From Dendrophyllia cribrosa (taxonomy: Eukaryota; Cnidaria; Anthozoa; Scleractinia; Dendrophylliidae), in NCBI GenBank assembly GCA_024195265.1, contig JAJLRJ010000006.1, positions 10,495,353 through 10,559,352 of the forward strand: a stretch of DNA of 64,000 nucleotides. The letters are read 5' to 3'. Shown here piece after piece: positions 1-10,569 of this stretch. The notes beneath the pieces are model-generated. The model had not been told where the DNA came from, made no database searches, and was given only the letters and a program-made list of their open reading frames with translations. Each line of letters opens with the position of its first letter. Within the stretch, counting starts at the first letter, position 1. Both the position numbers and the translations under genes were made by a program.

Positions 1-1901
1 ACCACTCTTTTTCAATCACGTATTTGGATATCTTATTCAGTATTTACCTAAATACTCATGGCACACACTTACTAGGGAAAAATTGAAGTTTCCATTTCAG
101 TTGTATTTTTTGCGATCGAAGCGTCCTTGGCAACGATACGTTGCTAGGCGTAGTTTTACTTGTGAGGCCGCCGTCGGCCTGTATGAGAAATTTTGGTAAC
201 TCGCTCTTGGGGACTGAAAGAGTACCACAATGCACACATTTTAGCCAAGTTTGGTTAACTTCTGTGAGAGGATTTTTGAATGGCGCGAGTTTACTTATTT
301 TAGGGTTAAATTTGGTAAAATATCAAAGTTTGTTGTATTTCACCCCAAACTGAGAGATCGAGGACCTAATGCCGATTTCAACTTTACTCATTCATAAGAA
401 CAACTATTGTACCTTATTTGTTTGGCTCTTTTGGCGGATTGACGGTTTTGGATTTTTCCCTGTGCCGAGTTATAATAATCGAAATTTACGATGTTTTTGC
501 AACAAACGAGCAGAGAATCTTATGACCTCGCTTATTTTAAAAATCTGAGATAGAATTTCCCAAGAATAAGCGAACTATAAATTTGCACCTTCTTTTACTT
601 AGTCTCCAAATTTCGTGTTGGTTGAAATGCTGTGAGACTTGTACGCTGAACGTCGAGTTGGTAACATGCGCGCTAGTATTTTCAGAGATTTCTTGTTCTC
701 CGAGATGTTTACAATTCATGATCTATTCTGCATATTTCATTGTTCTGAAATGACACCTGCACGCGAATTCCAGTCTAGCACGGGCGGAACCAAAACGCTT
801 GATTAACTTCCGAAGACCTGCCGAGTATGGTAATAAACTCTTCTGTTAGACACGCTTATTGTAGCGTTTTTCACGTCTTTTAATAAGGGAAATAATTGCT
901 GCCTTGACAGTGAGTAAAAATTTCTGTTTTCTGTTTGCGGCATGCTCTTGCTATTTTTAGGTCAATTACGTGTTTAACGTTGATGTTCAACAGCTCACCT
1001 GTTATTTCATGAACACATTGCCAGGACTGATTTATTACCATACTCGGCAGGTCTTCGGAAGTTAATCAAGCGTTTTGGTTCCGCCCGTGCTAGACTGGAA
1101 TTCGCGTGCAGGTGTCATTTCAGAACAATGAAGTATGCAGAATAGATCATGAATTGTAAACATCTCGGAGAACAAGAAATCTCTGAAAATACTAGCGCGC
1201 ATGTTACCAACTCGACGTTCAGCGTACAAGTCTCACAGCATTTCAACCAACACGAAATTTGGAGACTAAGTAAAAGAAGGTGCAAATTTATAGTTCGCTT
1301 ATTCTTGGGAAATTCTATCTCAGATTTTTAAAATAAGCGAGGTCATAAGATTCTCTGCTCGTTTGTTGCAAAAACATCGTAAATTTCGATTATTATAACT
1401 CGGCACAGGGAAAAATCCAAAACCGTCAATCCGCCAAAAGAGCCAGACAAATAAGGTACAATAGTTGTTCTTATGAATGAGTAAAGTTGAAATCGGCATT
1501 AGGTCCTCGATCTCTCAGTTTGGGGTGAAATACAACAAACTTTGATATTTTACCAAATTTAACCCTAAAATAAGTAAACTCGCGCCATTCAAAAATCCTC
1601 TCACAGAAGTTAACCAAACTTGGCTAAAATGTGTGCATTGTGGTACTCTTTCAGCCCCCAAGAGCGAGTTATCAAAATTTCTCATACAGGCCGACGGCGG
1701 CCTCACAAGTAAAACTACGCCTAGCAACGTATCGTTGCCAAGGACGCTTCGATCGCAAAAAATACAACTGAAATGGAAACTTCAATTTTTCCCTAGTAAG
1801 TGTGTGCCATGAGTATTTAGGTAAATACTGAATAAGATATCCAAATACGTGATTGAAAAAGAGTGGTCGGCACAGAAAAAAACACCATCGAGCCACCTTA
1901 A
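1..1901. repeat. Long foldback (hairpin) DNA element, left end cut by window edge
   Basis: Bases 1 to about 837 return as a near-perfect reverse complement at about 1032-1866, around a spacer of roughly 195 bp. The right end reads GAGCCACC followed by TTAA at 1898-1901. The same terminal motif (GGTGGCTC next to TTAA) bounds the foldback at 17416-18423 and occurs once more at 56969. The arms differ at only a few positions (for example around 200 versus 1660), so they are young or homogenised. Short ORFs in the arms (141-353, 537-719 and their mirror images) are not recognisable proteins. I read this as a non-autonomous TTAA-target element; about 40 bp of its left end lie outside the window. 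Confidence 0.85.
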
Positions 1902-2115
1902 GAGATTTTTATCCCAAAGATCATCAAAGAGTCATACAATACATATCGAGCATGCAAAACTGAGACAGAGATAATAGTGACTAGTCACAATTCTATATTG
2001 GTGATCTAAAGGGAACAAATATCTCGTAGACCTTCTTGGGAAAGCATTTCTAAAGGCTTCTTTATACATTTTGCGACTAGCGGGAGTCGTGTTTGGCCTG
2101 TCACCTTTATAATAC
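1902..2115. repeat. Dispersed repeat fragment shared with 45640-45760
   Basis: The stretch ending in GGGAGTCGTGTTTGGCCTGT near 2080-2100 resembles 45730-45755, and the preceding 'GTGATCTAAA' segment at 2000 matches 45655. Both are therefore copies of one unclassified interspersed repeat. No coding potential is seen. Confidence 0.5.
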
Positions 2116-2215
2116 TATTTATAAACAATAGTATAGGAAGGCCCCAAGAATGTTTTGAATTTTTGAAACGCCAAGAGCGCTATTTTCAATAGGCACTTTG
2201 GCAGCTTTTATATAT

Positions 2216-2305
2216 TAAATAACAACAATATAACAATAATAACAACAATAATAACAACAGTAATAACAATAATAACAACAATAATAACAATATATTAAAT
2301 AACAA
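2216..2305. repeat. AAC/AAT-rich microsatellite
   Basis: Imperfect run of AACAATAAT-type trinucleotides, ending with ATATTAAATAACAAC at both edges. Confidence 0.85.
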
Positions 2306-2410
2306 CTACAATAGGACTTCTCCTTCTGCATGAATTGTTTTTTCTTTGCCTTAAACTTTGCACGAATTTTTTTTCCTGGCATTTTCCATTGCACGAATTT
2401 TGTTTTGGTT

Positions 2411-2447
2411 CCCCCCCCCCCCCCCCCCCCCCCCCTCCCCCCCCCCC
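2411..2447. repeat. Poly-C tract (one T interruption)
   Basis: About 37 bp of almost pure C. It creates a spurious proline-run ORF (2330-2527) that should not be annotated. Confidence 0.9.
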
Positions 2448-2952
2448 ATCACTTTTCTAATGGTCCGTCCCTTAGCTTTATAGATATCTTCCGTAACTTT
2501 TGTAGTAGGGGATTAAAAAACAAATGAAAACTGAGTTGATAAGGTAAATTAGCTTCCGGAAGGAACGTTTCGAGCGCAAGCCTTTCGTCATTCGCATTTC
2601 ATTCGTGAAGCGTCAGCCTTTATGATTCGCTCTGACAAAGGGCTAGCGCTCGGAACGTTTTGAATCGTTTTACGGTGACCAATTTACCGTAGTTATTAAC
2701 TCAGTAAAAAATAGTGTCTTCCTTTTATCAAAACGTGATGGCATTTATTGATATATTTTTTGTTTTATTTTCGTGCAGGATACGAAATAACTATTAATGT
2801 CAGAATCTACCAAGGAAGAAAGAAAGACAACCAACGTAAACAAAGAAAGAGGTAGAGGATCTAAGTTTTACTTTAAGCGCAGCACAAAGATTACTTTTTT
2901 TTTATCGCCGCCAAACTCGAACATAATTTTCTAAGTTCAGTCGAGATACAGT
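2448..2952. other. Non-coding stretch, nothing recognised
   Basis: AT-rich sequence with no ORF over 60 codons, no splice-bounded exon and no repeat that I could match elsewhere in the window. Confidence 0.5.
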
Positions 2953-3060
2953 GCAACACAGATATAACAAACCTTGCCGCACGGTTTAACGAGCAACACA
3001 GATATAACAAACTTTACCGCACGGTTTAACGAGCAACACAGATATAACAACCTTTACTGC
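2953..3060. repeat. 40-bp tandem repeat, 2.7 copies
   Basis: GCAACACAGATATAACAA begins at 2953, 2993 and 3033, an exact 40-bp period. Each unit continues to CCGCACGGTTTAACGA. The last copy is partial and diverged. Confidence 0.9.
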
Positions 3061-3748
3061 TCTCAAGCATACCTATGGCTGTGAAAAAAACAAAAAAATT
3101 AAAAAAATCCAAAGAATGGTAGACACATGTACGCGTTGCGGATCTATTTTTTTTTTATCGAATGATGTTTTTTCCCTAATAATACCAAAAATCGTACTCC
3201 GTGTTAAGCTTTTTAGTCAAAATTATAAACCATTTTGCCTATTTAATATGTCGATTTTCAATGGACTGGATTTTAATGTTTTAAAACGACTTCTCAGCCG
3301 TTAGGACATGCAATGCAACATGGTTCGTCAGTTTTTAGTAAAGGATTTTAGGATACAAAACGATTTCTCAGAAAAAATTGACTAGAAGCTGGAGTTTCGT
3401 TCTTTATATATTTTTTATACATGAAATTGCCCAGTGTCGTCTTTTTGTATTTAATTTTGCCTGCTTAGGGGTTTTTTAGGCAAAGAATAGAGGAAGCCAC
3501 TGTTATCATTTGTTCCGTCTAATTCCTCTGATATAAGTAACTTACTTGCTTCAATTTTCACTGAGTTGCTCGAAGAGATGTTGCTTTGAATTATTAATTG
3601 CTTTTATAGCGCTTGAACTGAAATAGTACATATAGGTAAATTTGCCTGGCCTCTCAGAATGATGTTTATTGTCACAATTTCTCATTGTTTGGCCATTTAA
3701 CTGTAATAAGATATAACATATCAACAAGGTACGGTGGCCCAAAAGTGT
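3061..3748. other. Non-coding stretch, nothing recognised
   Basis: AT-rich and without a credible exon. The short ORFs at 3116-3304 (+) and 3551-3751 (-) have no recognisable family features. Confidence 0.5.
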
Positions 3749-3870
3749 CACGGCAATTTCAATTTGTTCACGGCAGTTTCAATTTGCTTACGGTAGTTTC
3801 AATTTGCTCACGGCAATTTCAACTTCGCTCACGGCAATTTCAATTTGCTCACGGCGATTTCAACTTCACT
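3749..3870. repeat. 20-21-bp tandem repeat, 6 copies
   Basis: Six imperfect units of the form CACGGCAATTTCAATTTGCT run head to tail. The ORF across it (3685-3912) is a by-product of the repeat. Confidence 0.9.
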
Positions 3871-4272
3871 CTAACAAGGACATTGAAAACGAGAGTAAAG
3901 TATGGAAAATAAACCTATCATTTTTTTTTAAAGAAATTAATCATTATTTGTGATACACTATAAGGCCATTTGTCTGCTTCGCTGTAACATTACGTTTTTG
4001 GCTGCTTGTCAGTTTCCAATGAATTGGATAAAGTTGGAGCACACTTGTACATTCGAGTCAAGTACGTCATATACCAAGTACCGAGCTACTTCACAAAGAA
4101 CACAATAGAACAACAACAGCATTAGCCTGCGCGCAAACGTCTCATATTTGTTTCCTTCGCTTCAAAGTTATTTTTTTCATTAGGAGGAACTAGGAAATAG
4201 GACAGGTCTGCGAGCAGGCTACAACGATAATCTGGTTTGGACTTACGTCATATCAAAACTCGGAAGCATTAA

Positions 4273-4672
4273 GGGGCCGATTACATGGCGAATTTCAGCC
4301 CGGGCTGAGATTTCAGCCCGGCTTCCGAAATAAATCCTCTTAAAATGAAGTTAGCGATTACATGAACAAAGTTTCAGCCCGGGCTGAAAATTCCAGCCCG
4401 GTTTCAGAAACCGGGCTGGAATTTTCAGCCCGGCCAAACGGGCTGAAATTCGCTATGTAATCGCATCAGAATTTCAGCCCGGGCTGAAAAGTGAATTTGG
4501 GCACGCGCAGTCGAATCTTCGACGCCATTTTGATTATCGTTATCAATCTTCCCGCGTAATTTCAAACTTGGCGCCCGGGCTGAAATCTCAGCCCGGGCTG
4601 AAATTTGTCATGTAATCACAACGAAATTTCAGCCCGGTTGACCGGGCTGAAATTCGCCATGTAATCGGCCCC
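4273..4672. mobile_element. 400-bp MITE with internal palindrome lattice
   Basis: The ends are inverted repeats: GGGGCCGATTACATGGCGAA at 4273 returns as its complement ending at 4672. Flanks read TAA on the right and TTAA on the left, compatible with a short TAA target duplication. The interior is built from about ten copies of CAGCCCGGGCTGA or half of it, itself a palindrome, so many alternative hairpins are possible. No ORF. It is a non-autonomous DNA transposon of unknown superfamily. Confidence 0.85.
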
Positions 4673-5224
4673 TAAAACTGGGCAGATTTCGATTCCAAAA
4701 TGTTTATAGAAGTGTACAAAGATTAAAACTACACATCTGGGCCAAATTTTAAAGTGCAAGAGCATTTCGTTGAAAAGTTATAGGCGAACCAGCATAAGCA
4801 TTTTTTGAAATGTATCGAGCGGCCAACTTAGTGTACCACTTTAGTACACCATATGTGGCAAAAAATTCAAACTCTTTATTACGCCACAAATCTCATAACT
4901 CGCCGAAAACGCGTTAAATCGCCCCGAGGAGCAGGCAAACAACAAAGAATACAACACAGCAACAGGGTAAATCAATTTTATTTACATACGACTCGAATCT
5001 TTAAGTTTCGATGCAAAACCGTTGAGTTCCCATACAAACCTTTATAAATCGAATCTTTGTAACACAATACCGCTCATAAAGCAAGGGTCACGTCCCGGTT
5101 ATCTGATAGTGAGCTTGGGCCGCCTGTGATCTGATGGAACTCGTGTTTATTCAGCCGTTAATTTGCCTCTTGAGGTAATATTTTTTTGTTTTTCTCGGCG
5201 AGTTTTTCTTCTTATTTCAAGACA
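4673..5224. other. Non-coding stretch before the LTR element
   Basis: Nothing recognisable. The 4853-5047 ORF shows no domain-like features. Confidence 0.4.
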
Positions 5225-5229
5225 ATAAA

Positions 5230-5371
5230 TGTAGTGTATTGCGTGACGTCGCGTCACGCATGTAAGTGAACTGCATATTATGGGATAAATATAGTTGAGT
5301 TGAGCACATGGCCGCCTTTGAGTAGTTGTTTGTTTTGTTCGTCGCATCGCTCCTCCCGCGAATACACTTCA
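5230..5371 (+). repeat. 5' LTR
   Basis: 142 bp, TG...CA. It contains the palindrome-like GCGTGACGTCGCGTCACGC (CRE-like) about 10 bp in and a TATA-like GATAAATATA near 5283-5292, reasonable U3 promoter elements. The LTR is short for the group. Confidence 0.95.
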
Positions 5372-5374
5372 ATT

Positions 5375-5388
5375 TGGCGACGAGGATC
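5375..5388 (+). promoter_or_regulatory. Candidate primer binding site
   Basis: TGGCGACGAGGATC starts 4 bp after the 5' LTR. It begins with TGG, as expected for pairing with the CCA 3' end of a tRNA. I cannot name the tRNA without a search. Confidence 0.55.
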
Positions 5389-5392
5389 TAAC

Positions 5393-8300
5393 ATGGCGAG
5401 CTTATTTGGTAGAGTAGATGCATTTGACGAGAAGACTGAAACCTGGGAGCATTACACGGAGCGTTTAGGACATTATTTTGATGCGAATGGAATCGGCGAT
5501 GAGTCCACGGGGGACAAAGCGAAACGGCGGGCGATCCTGTTGAGTGTGTGTGGAAGCAAGATTTACAAGTTGATGTGTGATCTCCTAGCCCCAGAAAAAC
5601 CAGGAGTAAAGTCGTACCAGGAGCTGGTTAAGCTTATTCAGGATCATCTGACCCCAAAACCGTCAGAAATTGTACAAAGGTTTAAGTTCAATAACCGTTT
5701 TCGTAACGAAGGAGAATCAGTGGCAGATTTTGTGGCGTCGCTGAGGAATTTGGCCGAACATTGTGAGTACGGGGATACCCTTGAGACTATGCTAAGGGAC
5801 AGGATTGTGTGTGGAATTCGGGATGAGAAGATACAACGTCGTCTTCTTGTGGAAAAGAAATTGACCTTCCAGAAGGCATATGAAATTGCAACCACGATGG
5901 AAATCACTATGCAAAATATGGCAGTGCTTCAGGAATCGAAGGAGTCGGAGGCGGTGAACCAGGTAACTGTACAAGCGAAAGGGGCGGACGGACGACGCAT
6001 ACCGCGCAACTCTCCTTGTTTTCGGTGTGGAGGGAATCATAGTGCACAAACTTGCAGGTTTAAGGAACTAAACTGTTTTTATTGCAAGCAAAAAGGTCAC
6101 GTTGCCGATAGATGTCCAAATCGCAACTTAAGTCAGCCGAAAGGTGAGAGGCAAGATTTTCAGCCGAAAAGAAGTGACCAGAGGAGATCTCCAGGTCAGC
6201 AAAGGTCAGGTAGTTTACACCAGTTAGAGGATGTTGTTAATATTTTTGATGAGGATGCTGGGGAGGAGGGAGATGTGTATGGCCAACTGTTTTGTGTGAA
6301 TTCAAGTAGAGGCCACAACCCTTACAAAGTGACAGTGCTAGTGAATGGAGTGAATGTCACCATGGAAATTGATACTGGGGCATCCACAACCGTTGTTGAT
6401 GAGAAAACTTTCCACACTTTGTCCCAGCCAGGTAGAGGGTTGAAATTGAATGCTGTGAATACTGTTTTGCGTACCTATACAGGGGAGGTTATTCCTGTGG
6501 TGGGGGAATGTGAGTTGGAAGTAGAGTACAATGGTTTTAAAGGCAGTTTACCAGCTGTGGTAATCAGTGGAGAGGGTCCATGCTTAATGGGTCGTAACTG
6601 GCTCCAGCGCATTTCTTTAAATTGGAGTGAGATTTTTCATTTAGCTACCGTGGATAAGCACTTGAATGAGATGTTGGAGACACACTCCTCGGTCTTCCAA
6701 GAGGGTCTGGGTAAAGTAGAAGGAGTGAAGGCGAAAATTTATGTCGATCCCACCAAGAGGCCACGATTCTTCAAGGCCAGGCCTGTAGCCTATGCCCTGC
6801 GTGAAAAAATTGAAACAGAATTGGATCAACTAGTCAAAGAAGGAACTATAGAACCGGTTGAATTCTCAGAATGGGCCACACCCATCGTCCCCATTGTCAA
6901 AGAGGATGGCACTATCAGAATTTGTGGGGATTACAAGCAAACGATTAATCAAGTAGCCCAGTTGGACAACTACCCCATTCCCAAGATCGAAGATTTGTAT
7001 GCAACCTTGGGGGAGGGTATGGAATTCACAAAGCTGGATTTAAGCCAGGCTTACCAGCAGTTGGAGCTGGACGAAGAATCCAAGGATTATACAGTCATCA
7101 ACACCCACAAGGGTCTATTCAGATACAACCGACTTCCATATGGCATTTCATCGGCTCCAGGCATTTTCCAGCGCACGATTGAAAGTCTCCTCCAAGGAAT
7201 CCCGCAAGTTGTAGTCCGAATTGATGACATTCTTGTGACAGGCAAGACAAGAAACAAGCATTTGGAGCATCTAAAGGAAGTGTTGGCACGATTAGACAAG
7301 GCGGGCATCCGCCTAAAGCTAAGGAAGTGTGTTTTCCTACAAAATCAGGTGATTTACTTGGGACATCGCATCAACAAAGACGGCATACAACCCATAGAAG
7401 GCAAAGTAAGAGCCATCCAAGAGGCACCTGCACCCACTAATGTCAAGGAACTTCAAGCCTTTTTGGGGATGTTGAATTATTATGCTTGCTACTTGCCAAA
7501 TTTGTCCACTGTCTTAGCCCCTTTACATGAACTGCTTGCCAAGGACTGCAAATGGACATGGGGTAAAAGACAGGTGGAAGCCTTTAACCGAGCTAAGGGC
7601 ATGTTGAATTCCTCAGATCTCTTAGTTCATTATGACCCTAGTAAGGAACTTGTATTGTCTTGTGACGCCTCACCCTACGGATTGGGAGCGGTCCTCTCGC
7701 ACATTGTCGATGGAAAAGAAAGGCCTATCTCGTACGCCTCGAGGACTCTATCACCTGCAGAACGAAACTATGCCCAATTGGATAAGGAGGGAGCTGCGGT
7801 GATATTCGGACTGAAGAAGTTCCACCAGTATCTGTACGGACAGAAATTTACGATTTTTACAGATCACAAGCCACTTTTGGGCCTGTTTAAGGCAGACAAA
7901 GCTGTTCCAACAATGGCATCACCGAGAATTCAAAGGTGGGCTTTACTTCTGGCAGCCTATGACTATGAACTTGTTTACCGAGAGGGATGTAAACACGGCA
8001 ACGCTGATGGCCTCAGTCGGTTACCTTTGCCAGATACGGTGGCAAAGGTCCCCATACCTGGTGAAACCATACTCTTGATGAGCCAGTTGGAAGTTCTGCC
8101 AGTGGGTGCCGATCAAATTGCGGATTGGACAGCCTCAGACCCTGTGATACAGCAGGTCCTAAGAAGAGTCCAGCAGGGCTGGGGTGATAAATGCCCTGAT
8201 AAAAGCCTGGAGCCTTTCTACGTGAGGAGAGACGAATTAAGCACACACAATGGATGTATATTGTGGGGGAACCGCGTGGTCATACCAGCTCGGGGCCAGC

Positions 8301-9415
8301 GACAGCTTCTGGAGGACCTGCACACCGCCCACCCAGGAATAGTTAGAATGAAAAATCTTGCGCGTAGCTACCTTTGGTGGCCTGGGCTGGATGCCGACAT
8401 TGAAGGAAAGGTCAAGTCATGTGAAGTATGTCAGCTACATAGGGCAGCACCGGCTGCTGCACCCCTTCATCCTTGGGAATGGCCTGAGAAACCGTGGTCC
8501 CGCATTTACATAGACCATGCAGGGCCATTTATGGGACAGTTATTTTTTATTGTGATCGATGCATATAGCAAGTGGATTGAGGTATATCCAACATCCAGTA
8601 CCAGTGCGACAGCTACTATAGAGATTCTAAGAAGAGCTTTTGCCACCCATGGATTACCTGAAATGGTAGTCTCAGACAATGGCACTGGATTCGTAAGTGA
8701 AGAATTTGAAAACTTCATGACCAAAAATGGAATTTTACACGTGAAAACGGCCCCTAGGCACCCTTCGTCTAATGGCCTGGTGGAAAGATCAGTTCGTATT
8801 TTCAAAGACGGGATGAAGAAGCTGGAAGGATCTGGAGGTACAGTGCACACCAAACTAAGCAGATTCTTGTTGGCCTATAGATCAACGCCCCAAACAACAA
8901 CTGGAGTTACACCGGCAGAGTTGCTGTTCAACCGCCGTCTACGAACCCGACTGGATCTCATTCGACCAGACGTAAGGCATCGAGTGGAAACCCAACAATT
9001 GTCACAGAAGGAGCAGCACGACAACACAAGGACAGCGCGACAATTTGCAGAGAGAGACAAGGTCCTTGTGAAGAATTTTAGTCCGGGGCCCAAATGGAAG
9101 AAGGCACACATTGAAAGTAGAACTGGCCCACTGTCATATACGGTCAAGTATGAAGATGGGGTGGTAACCCGTAGGCATGTGGATCATCTCCTTAAACGCC
9201 ATGACGTGCCCTCGAGGGAGGATGACGTTCTGCCTGACTCATCTGTGCACGCCGAGCAAAACCTGGGACAGTCCACGGCAGAAAAGGAACAAGAGAACAT
9301 GGCCACTGAGGAAGTTTCCACTAATACAGGGGAGTCAAACACAGGACCTCAGGCAAGGAGGTCTCAGCGCACAAGGAGAACCCCAGAGTACTTAAAGGAC
9401 TATGTGACTGTTTGA
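5393..9415 (+). CDS. Gag-Pol polyprotein of Gypsy-type LTR retrotransposon (1340 aa)
   Basis: I chose the ATG at 5393, just after the primer binding site; the longer ORF from 5300 begins inside the LTR. Order along the protein: gag capsid-like region (1-200); two zinc knuckles (Cys209 CX2CX3HX4C and Cys228 CX2CX4HX4C); aspartic protease DTGAS at 327; reverse transcriptase (about 470-650); RNase H with Asp758; integrase zinc domain (from His977); integrase core Asp1041, Asp1095, Glu1131 (exact 35-residue D-E spacing); and a GPY/F-like C-terminus. Gag and Pol share one frame with no frameshift, so processing must be by the protease. One oddity is the RT catalytic motif, which reads R-I-D-D (609-612) where Gypsy RTs usually have Y-x-D-D. 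All other catalytic residues are present. This is a mobile-element gene, not a host gene. Confidence 0.95.
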   Translation: MASLFGRVDAFDEKTETWEHYTERLGHYFDANGIGDESTGDKAKRRAILLSVCGSKIYKLMCDLLAPEKPGVKSYQELVKLIQDHLTPKPSEIVQRFKFNNRFRNEGESVADFVASLRNLAEHCEYGDTLETMLRDRIVCGIRDEKIQRRLLVEKKLTFQKAYEIATTMEITMQNMAVLQESKESEAVNQVTVQAKGADGRRIPRNSPCFRCGGNHSAQTCRFKELNCFYCKQKGHVADRCPNRNLSQPKGERQDFQPKRSDQRRSPGQQRSGSLHQLEDVVNIFDEDAGEEGDVYGQLFCVNSSRGHNPYKVTVLVNGVNVTMEIDTGASTTVVDEKTFHTLSQPGRGLKLNAVNTVLRTYTGEVIPVVGECELEVEYNGFKGSLPAVVISGEGPCLMGRNWLQRISLNWSEIFHLATVDKHLNEMLETHSSVFQEGLGKVEGVKAKIYVDPTKRPRFFKARPVAYALREKIETELDQLVKEGTIEPVEFSEWATPIVPIVKEDGTIRICGDYKQTINQVAQLDNYPIPKIEDLYATLGEGMEFTKLDLSQAYQQLELDEESKDYTVINTHKGLFRYNRLPYGISSAPGIFQRTIESLLQGIPQVVVRIDDILVTGKTRNKHLEHLKEVLARLDKAGIRLKLRKCVFLQNQVIYLGHRINKDGIQPIEGKVRAIQEAPAPTNVKELQAFLGMLNYYACYLPNLSTVLAPLHELLAKDCKWTWGKRQVEAFNRAKGMLNSSDLLVHYDPSKELVLSCDASPYGLGAVLSHIVDGKERPISYASRTLSPAERNYAQLDKEGAAVIFGLKKFHQYLYGQKFTIFTDHKPLLGLFKADKAVPTMASPRIQRWALLLAAYDYELVYREGCKHGNADGLSRLPLPDTVAKVPIPGETILLMSQLEVLPVGADQIADWTASDPVIQQVLRRVQQGWGDKCPDKSLEPFYVRRDELSTHNGCILWGNRVVIPARGQRQLLEDLHTAHPGIVRMKNLARSYLWWPGLDADIEGKVKSCEVCQLHRAAPAAAPLHPWEWPEKPWSRIYIDHAGPFMGQLFFIVIDAYSKWIEVYPTSSTSATATIEILRRAFATHGLPEMVVSDNGTGFVSEEFENFMTKNGILHVKTAPRHPSSNGLVERSVRIFKDGMKKLEGSGGTVHTKLSRFLLAYRSTPQTTTGVTPAELLFNRRLRTRLDLIRPDVRHRVETQQLSQKEQHDNTRTARQFAERDKVLVKNFSPGPKWKKAHIESRTGPLSYTVKYEDGVVTRRHVDHLLKRHDVPSREDDVLPDSSVHAEQNLGQSTAEKEQENMATEEVSTNTGESNTGPQARRSQRTRRTPEYLKDYVTV

Positions 9416-9519
9416 GCATTTGATTACGGTTGAGTTTATTGATCATTCTGTGATTGCTAAATACATTCAGACACTATGGAACAATCAGTTGACCTTATTG
9501 GGACTGTGTTTTTTGAACT

Positions 9520-9533
9520 AGGGGGGGAAAAGA
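9520..9533 (+). promoter_or_regulatory. Polypurine tract of the LTR element
   Basis: AGGGGGGGAAAAGA lies directly against the 3' LTR, the expected primer for plus-strand synthesis. Confidence 0.85.
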
Positions 9534-9675
9534 TGTAGTGTATTGCGTGACGTCGCGTCACGCATGTAAGTGAACTGCATATTATGGGATAAATATAGTT
9601 GAGTTGAGCACATGGCCGCCTTTGAGTAGTTGTTTGTTTTGTTCGTCGCATCGCTCCTCCCGCGAATACACTTCA
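9534..9675 (+). repeat. 3' LTR
   Basis: 142 bp, identical to 5230-5371 as far as I can read, and followed by ATAAA, the second half of the target duplication. Confidence 0.95.
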
Positions 9676-9680
9676 ATAAA

Positions 9681-10207
9681 GCAATATTTCAGTTTAAGTT
9701 TATAGGCGATTCTTTCTGTTTGTCAGTTGGTCGTTGGGGGCGGGGTGAACCTTAACTACAGTTTTAGAGTCGCTGCTAGGGACATTATTTCATGGTTAGC
9801 ATTCCTCGCGTGTCATAAACTGTTAATATGGTGGGAACCATGAAACTGAACACAAGACATCACTAAATCGATATTGCACATGCGCAACTAGTGCCAGTCC
9901 CCAACCGCGCGATTTTTGCCAAATCATGAGCAATTCAACTATTTTTAAAATCTGTAACACAGAATTACTGTTAGGCAAAAAAAAGGAAAGCCATTAAAGA
10001 TAATGTATTAAAATACACCTTTATGACGTCATAGCTTTTTCAATAACGTGAATTTTAACAAATCCATGCTTCAGATTTTTTATTAGGATGTTCTTTAGCC
10101 AATCAGAAAACGGCAAACTGATCCTTACGGCAAGGCGATGAAAGAGTAAACAAAAGAATAAAACAAAATATATATACTCAAACAAATTTGCCCAATATTT
10201 CGGTTTG
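9681..10207. other. Non-coding stretch, nothing recognised
   Basis: Continuation of the pre-insertion sequence after the LTR element. No exon or repeat identified. Confidence 0.4.
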
Positions 10208-10252
10208 AAAACAAACCTTCTTCAGGGTTAGCCCCTGAAGAAGGTTTGTTAT
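10208..10252. repeat. Hairpin with CTGAAGAAGG...CCGAAA motifs on both strands
   Basis: AAACAAACCTTCTTCAGGG and its complement flank a 5-bp loop. Read on the minus strand, CTGAAGAAGGTTTG-TTTT-CAAACCGAAA resembles a hammerhead core (CUGANGA, stem II, GAAA) with one extra A. Related sequence lies at 17295-17372 and 18566-18645. It may be a relic of a Penelope-like or other ribozyme-bearing retroelement; this is not proven. Confidence 0.4.
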
Positions 10253-10565
10253 TGTACTGATCCAGGTCTACAACTGGGAGATCCGGCACCTCTCAACGGT
10301 TTGTCGCTGTGGTCTTGCTGATATTTTATATTTTTGTTCTTAAGCCGTTGACGTTTTTTGGTTTTATTGGAAAAAATGGAAGATGTTTGAGTTTTAAGGG
10401 TTTTTACGTGATTATGGTTGTGACTCATAAAATTTGATGGAACCATTAACAGAATGAAAGTGACCAAACATAGCCGAGGAAGTAAAGAAACTCATTAATT
10501 ATATGACGTTTGGAACCCTTCCATAGCAACTACCTTGTAGTTACGTAACTTACGTTCCTCTCCCC
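10253..10565. other. Non-coding stretch
   Basis: Nothing recognised. The minus-strand ORF at 10249-10467 is not convincing. Confidence 0.4.
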
Positions 10566-10569
10566 TTAA

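Larger units (their letters stand above)
5225..9680 (+). mobile_element. Full-length Gypsy-type LTR retrotransposon with target-site duplication
   Basis: The 5-bp direct repeat ATAAA occurs at 5225-5229 and 9676-9680, immediately outside two 142-bp LTRs (5230-5371 and 9534-9675). I read the LTRs as identical base for base. They begin with TG and end with CA. A primer-binding-site candidate follows the 5' LTR and a purine tract precedes the 3' LTR. Between them is one uninterrupted gag-pol ORF with integrase downstream of RT/RNase H, the Gypsy (Metaviridae) order. Identical LTRs and a perfect target duplication indicate recent insertion. No envelope-like third ORF is present. Confidence 0.95.

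Noticed and set aside
5300..5392. Upstream start for the Gypsy polyprotein
   Set aside because: It lies inside the 5' LTR and primer binding site. The ATG at 5393 is the expected start.
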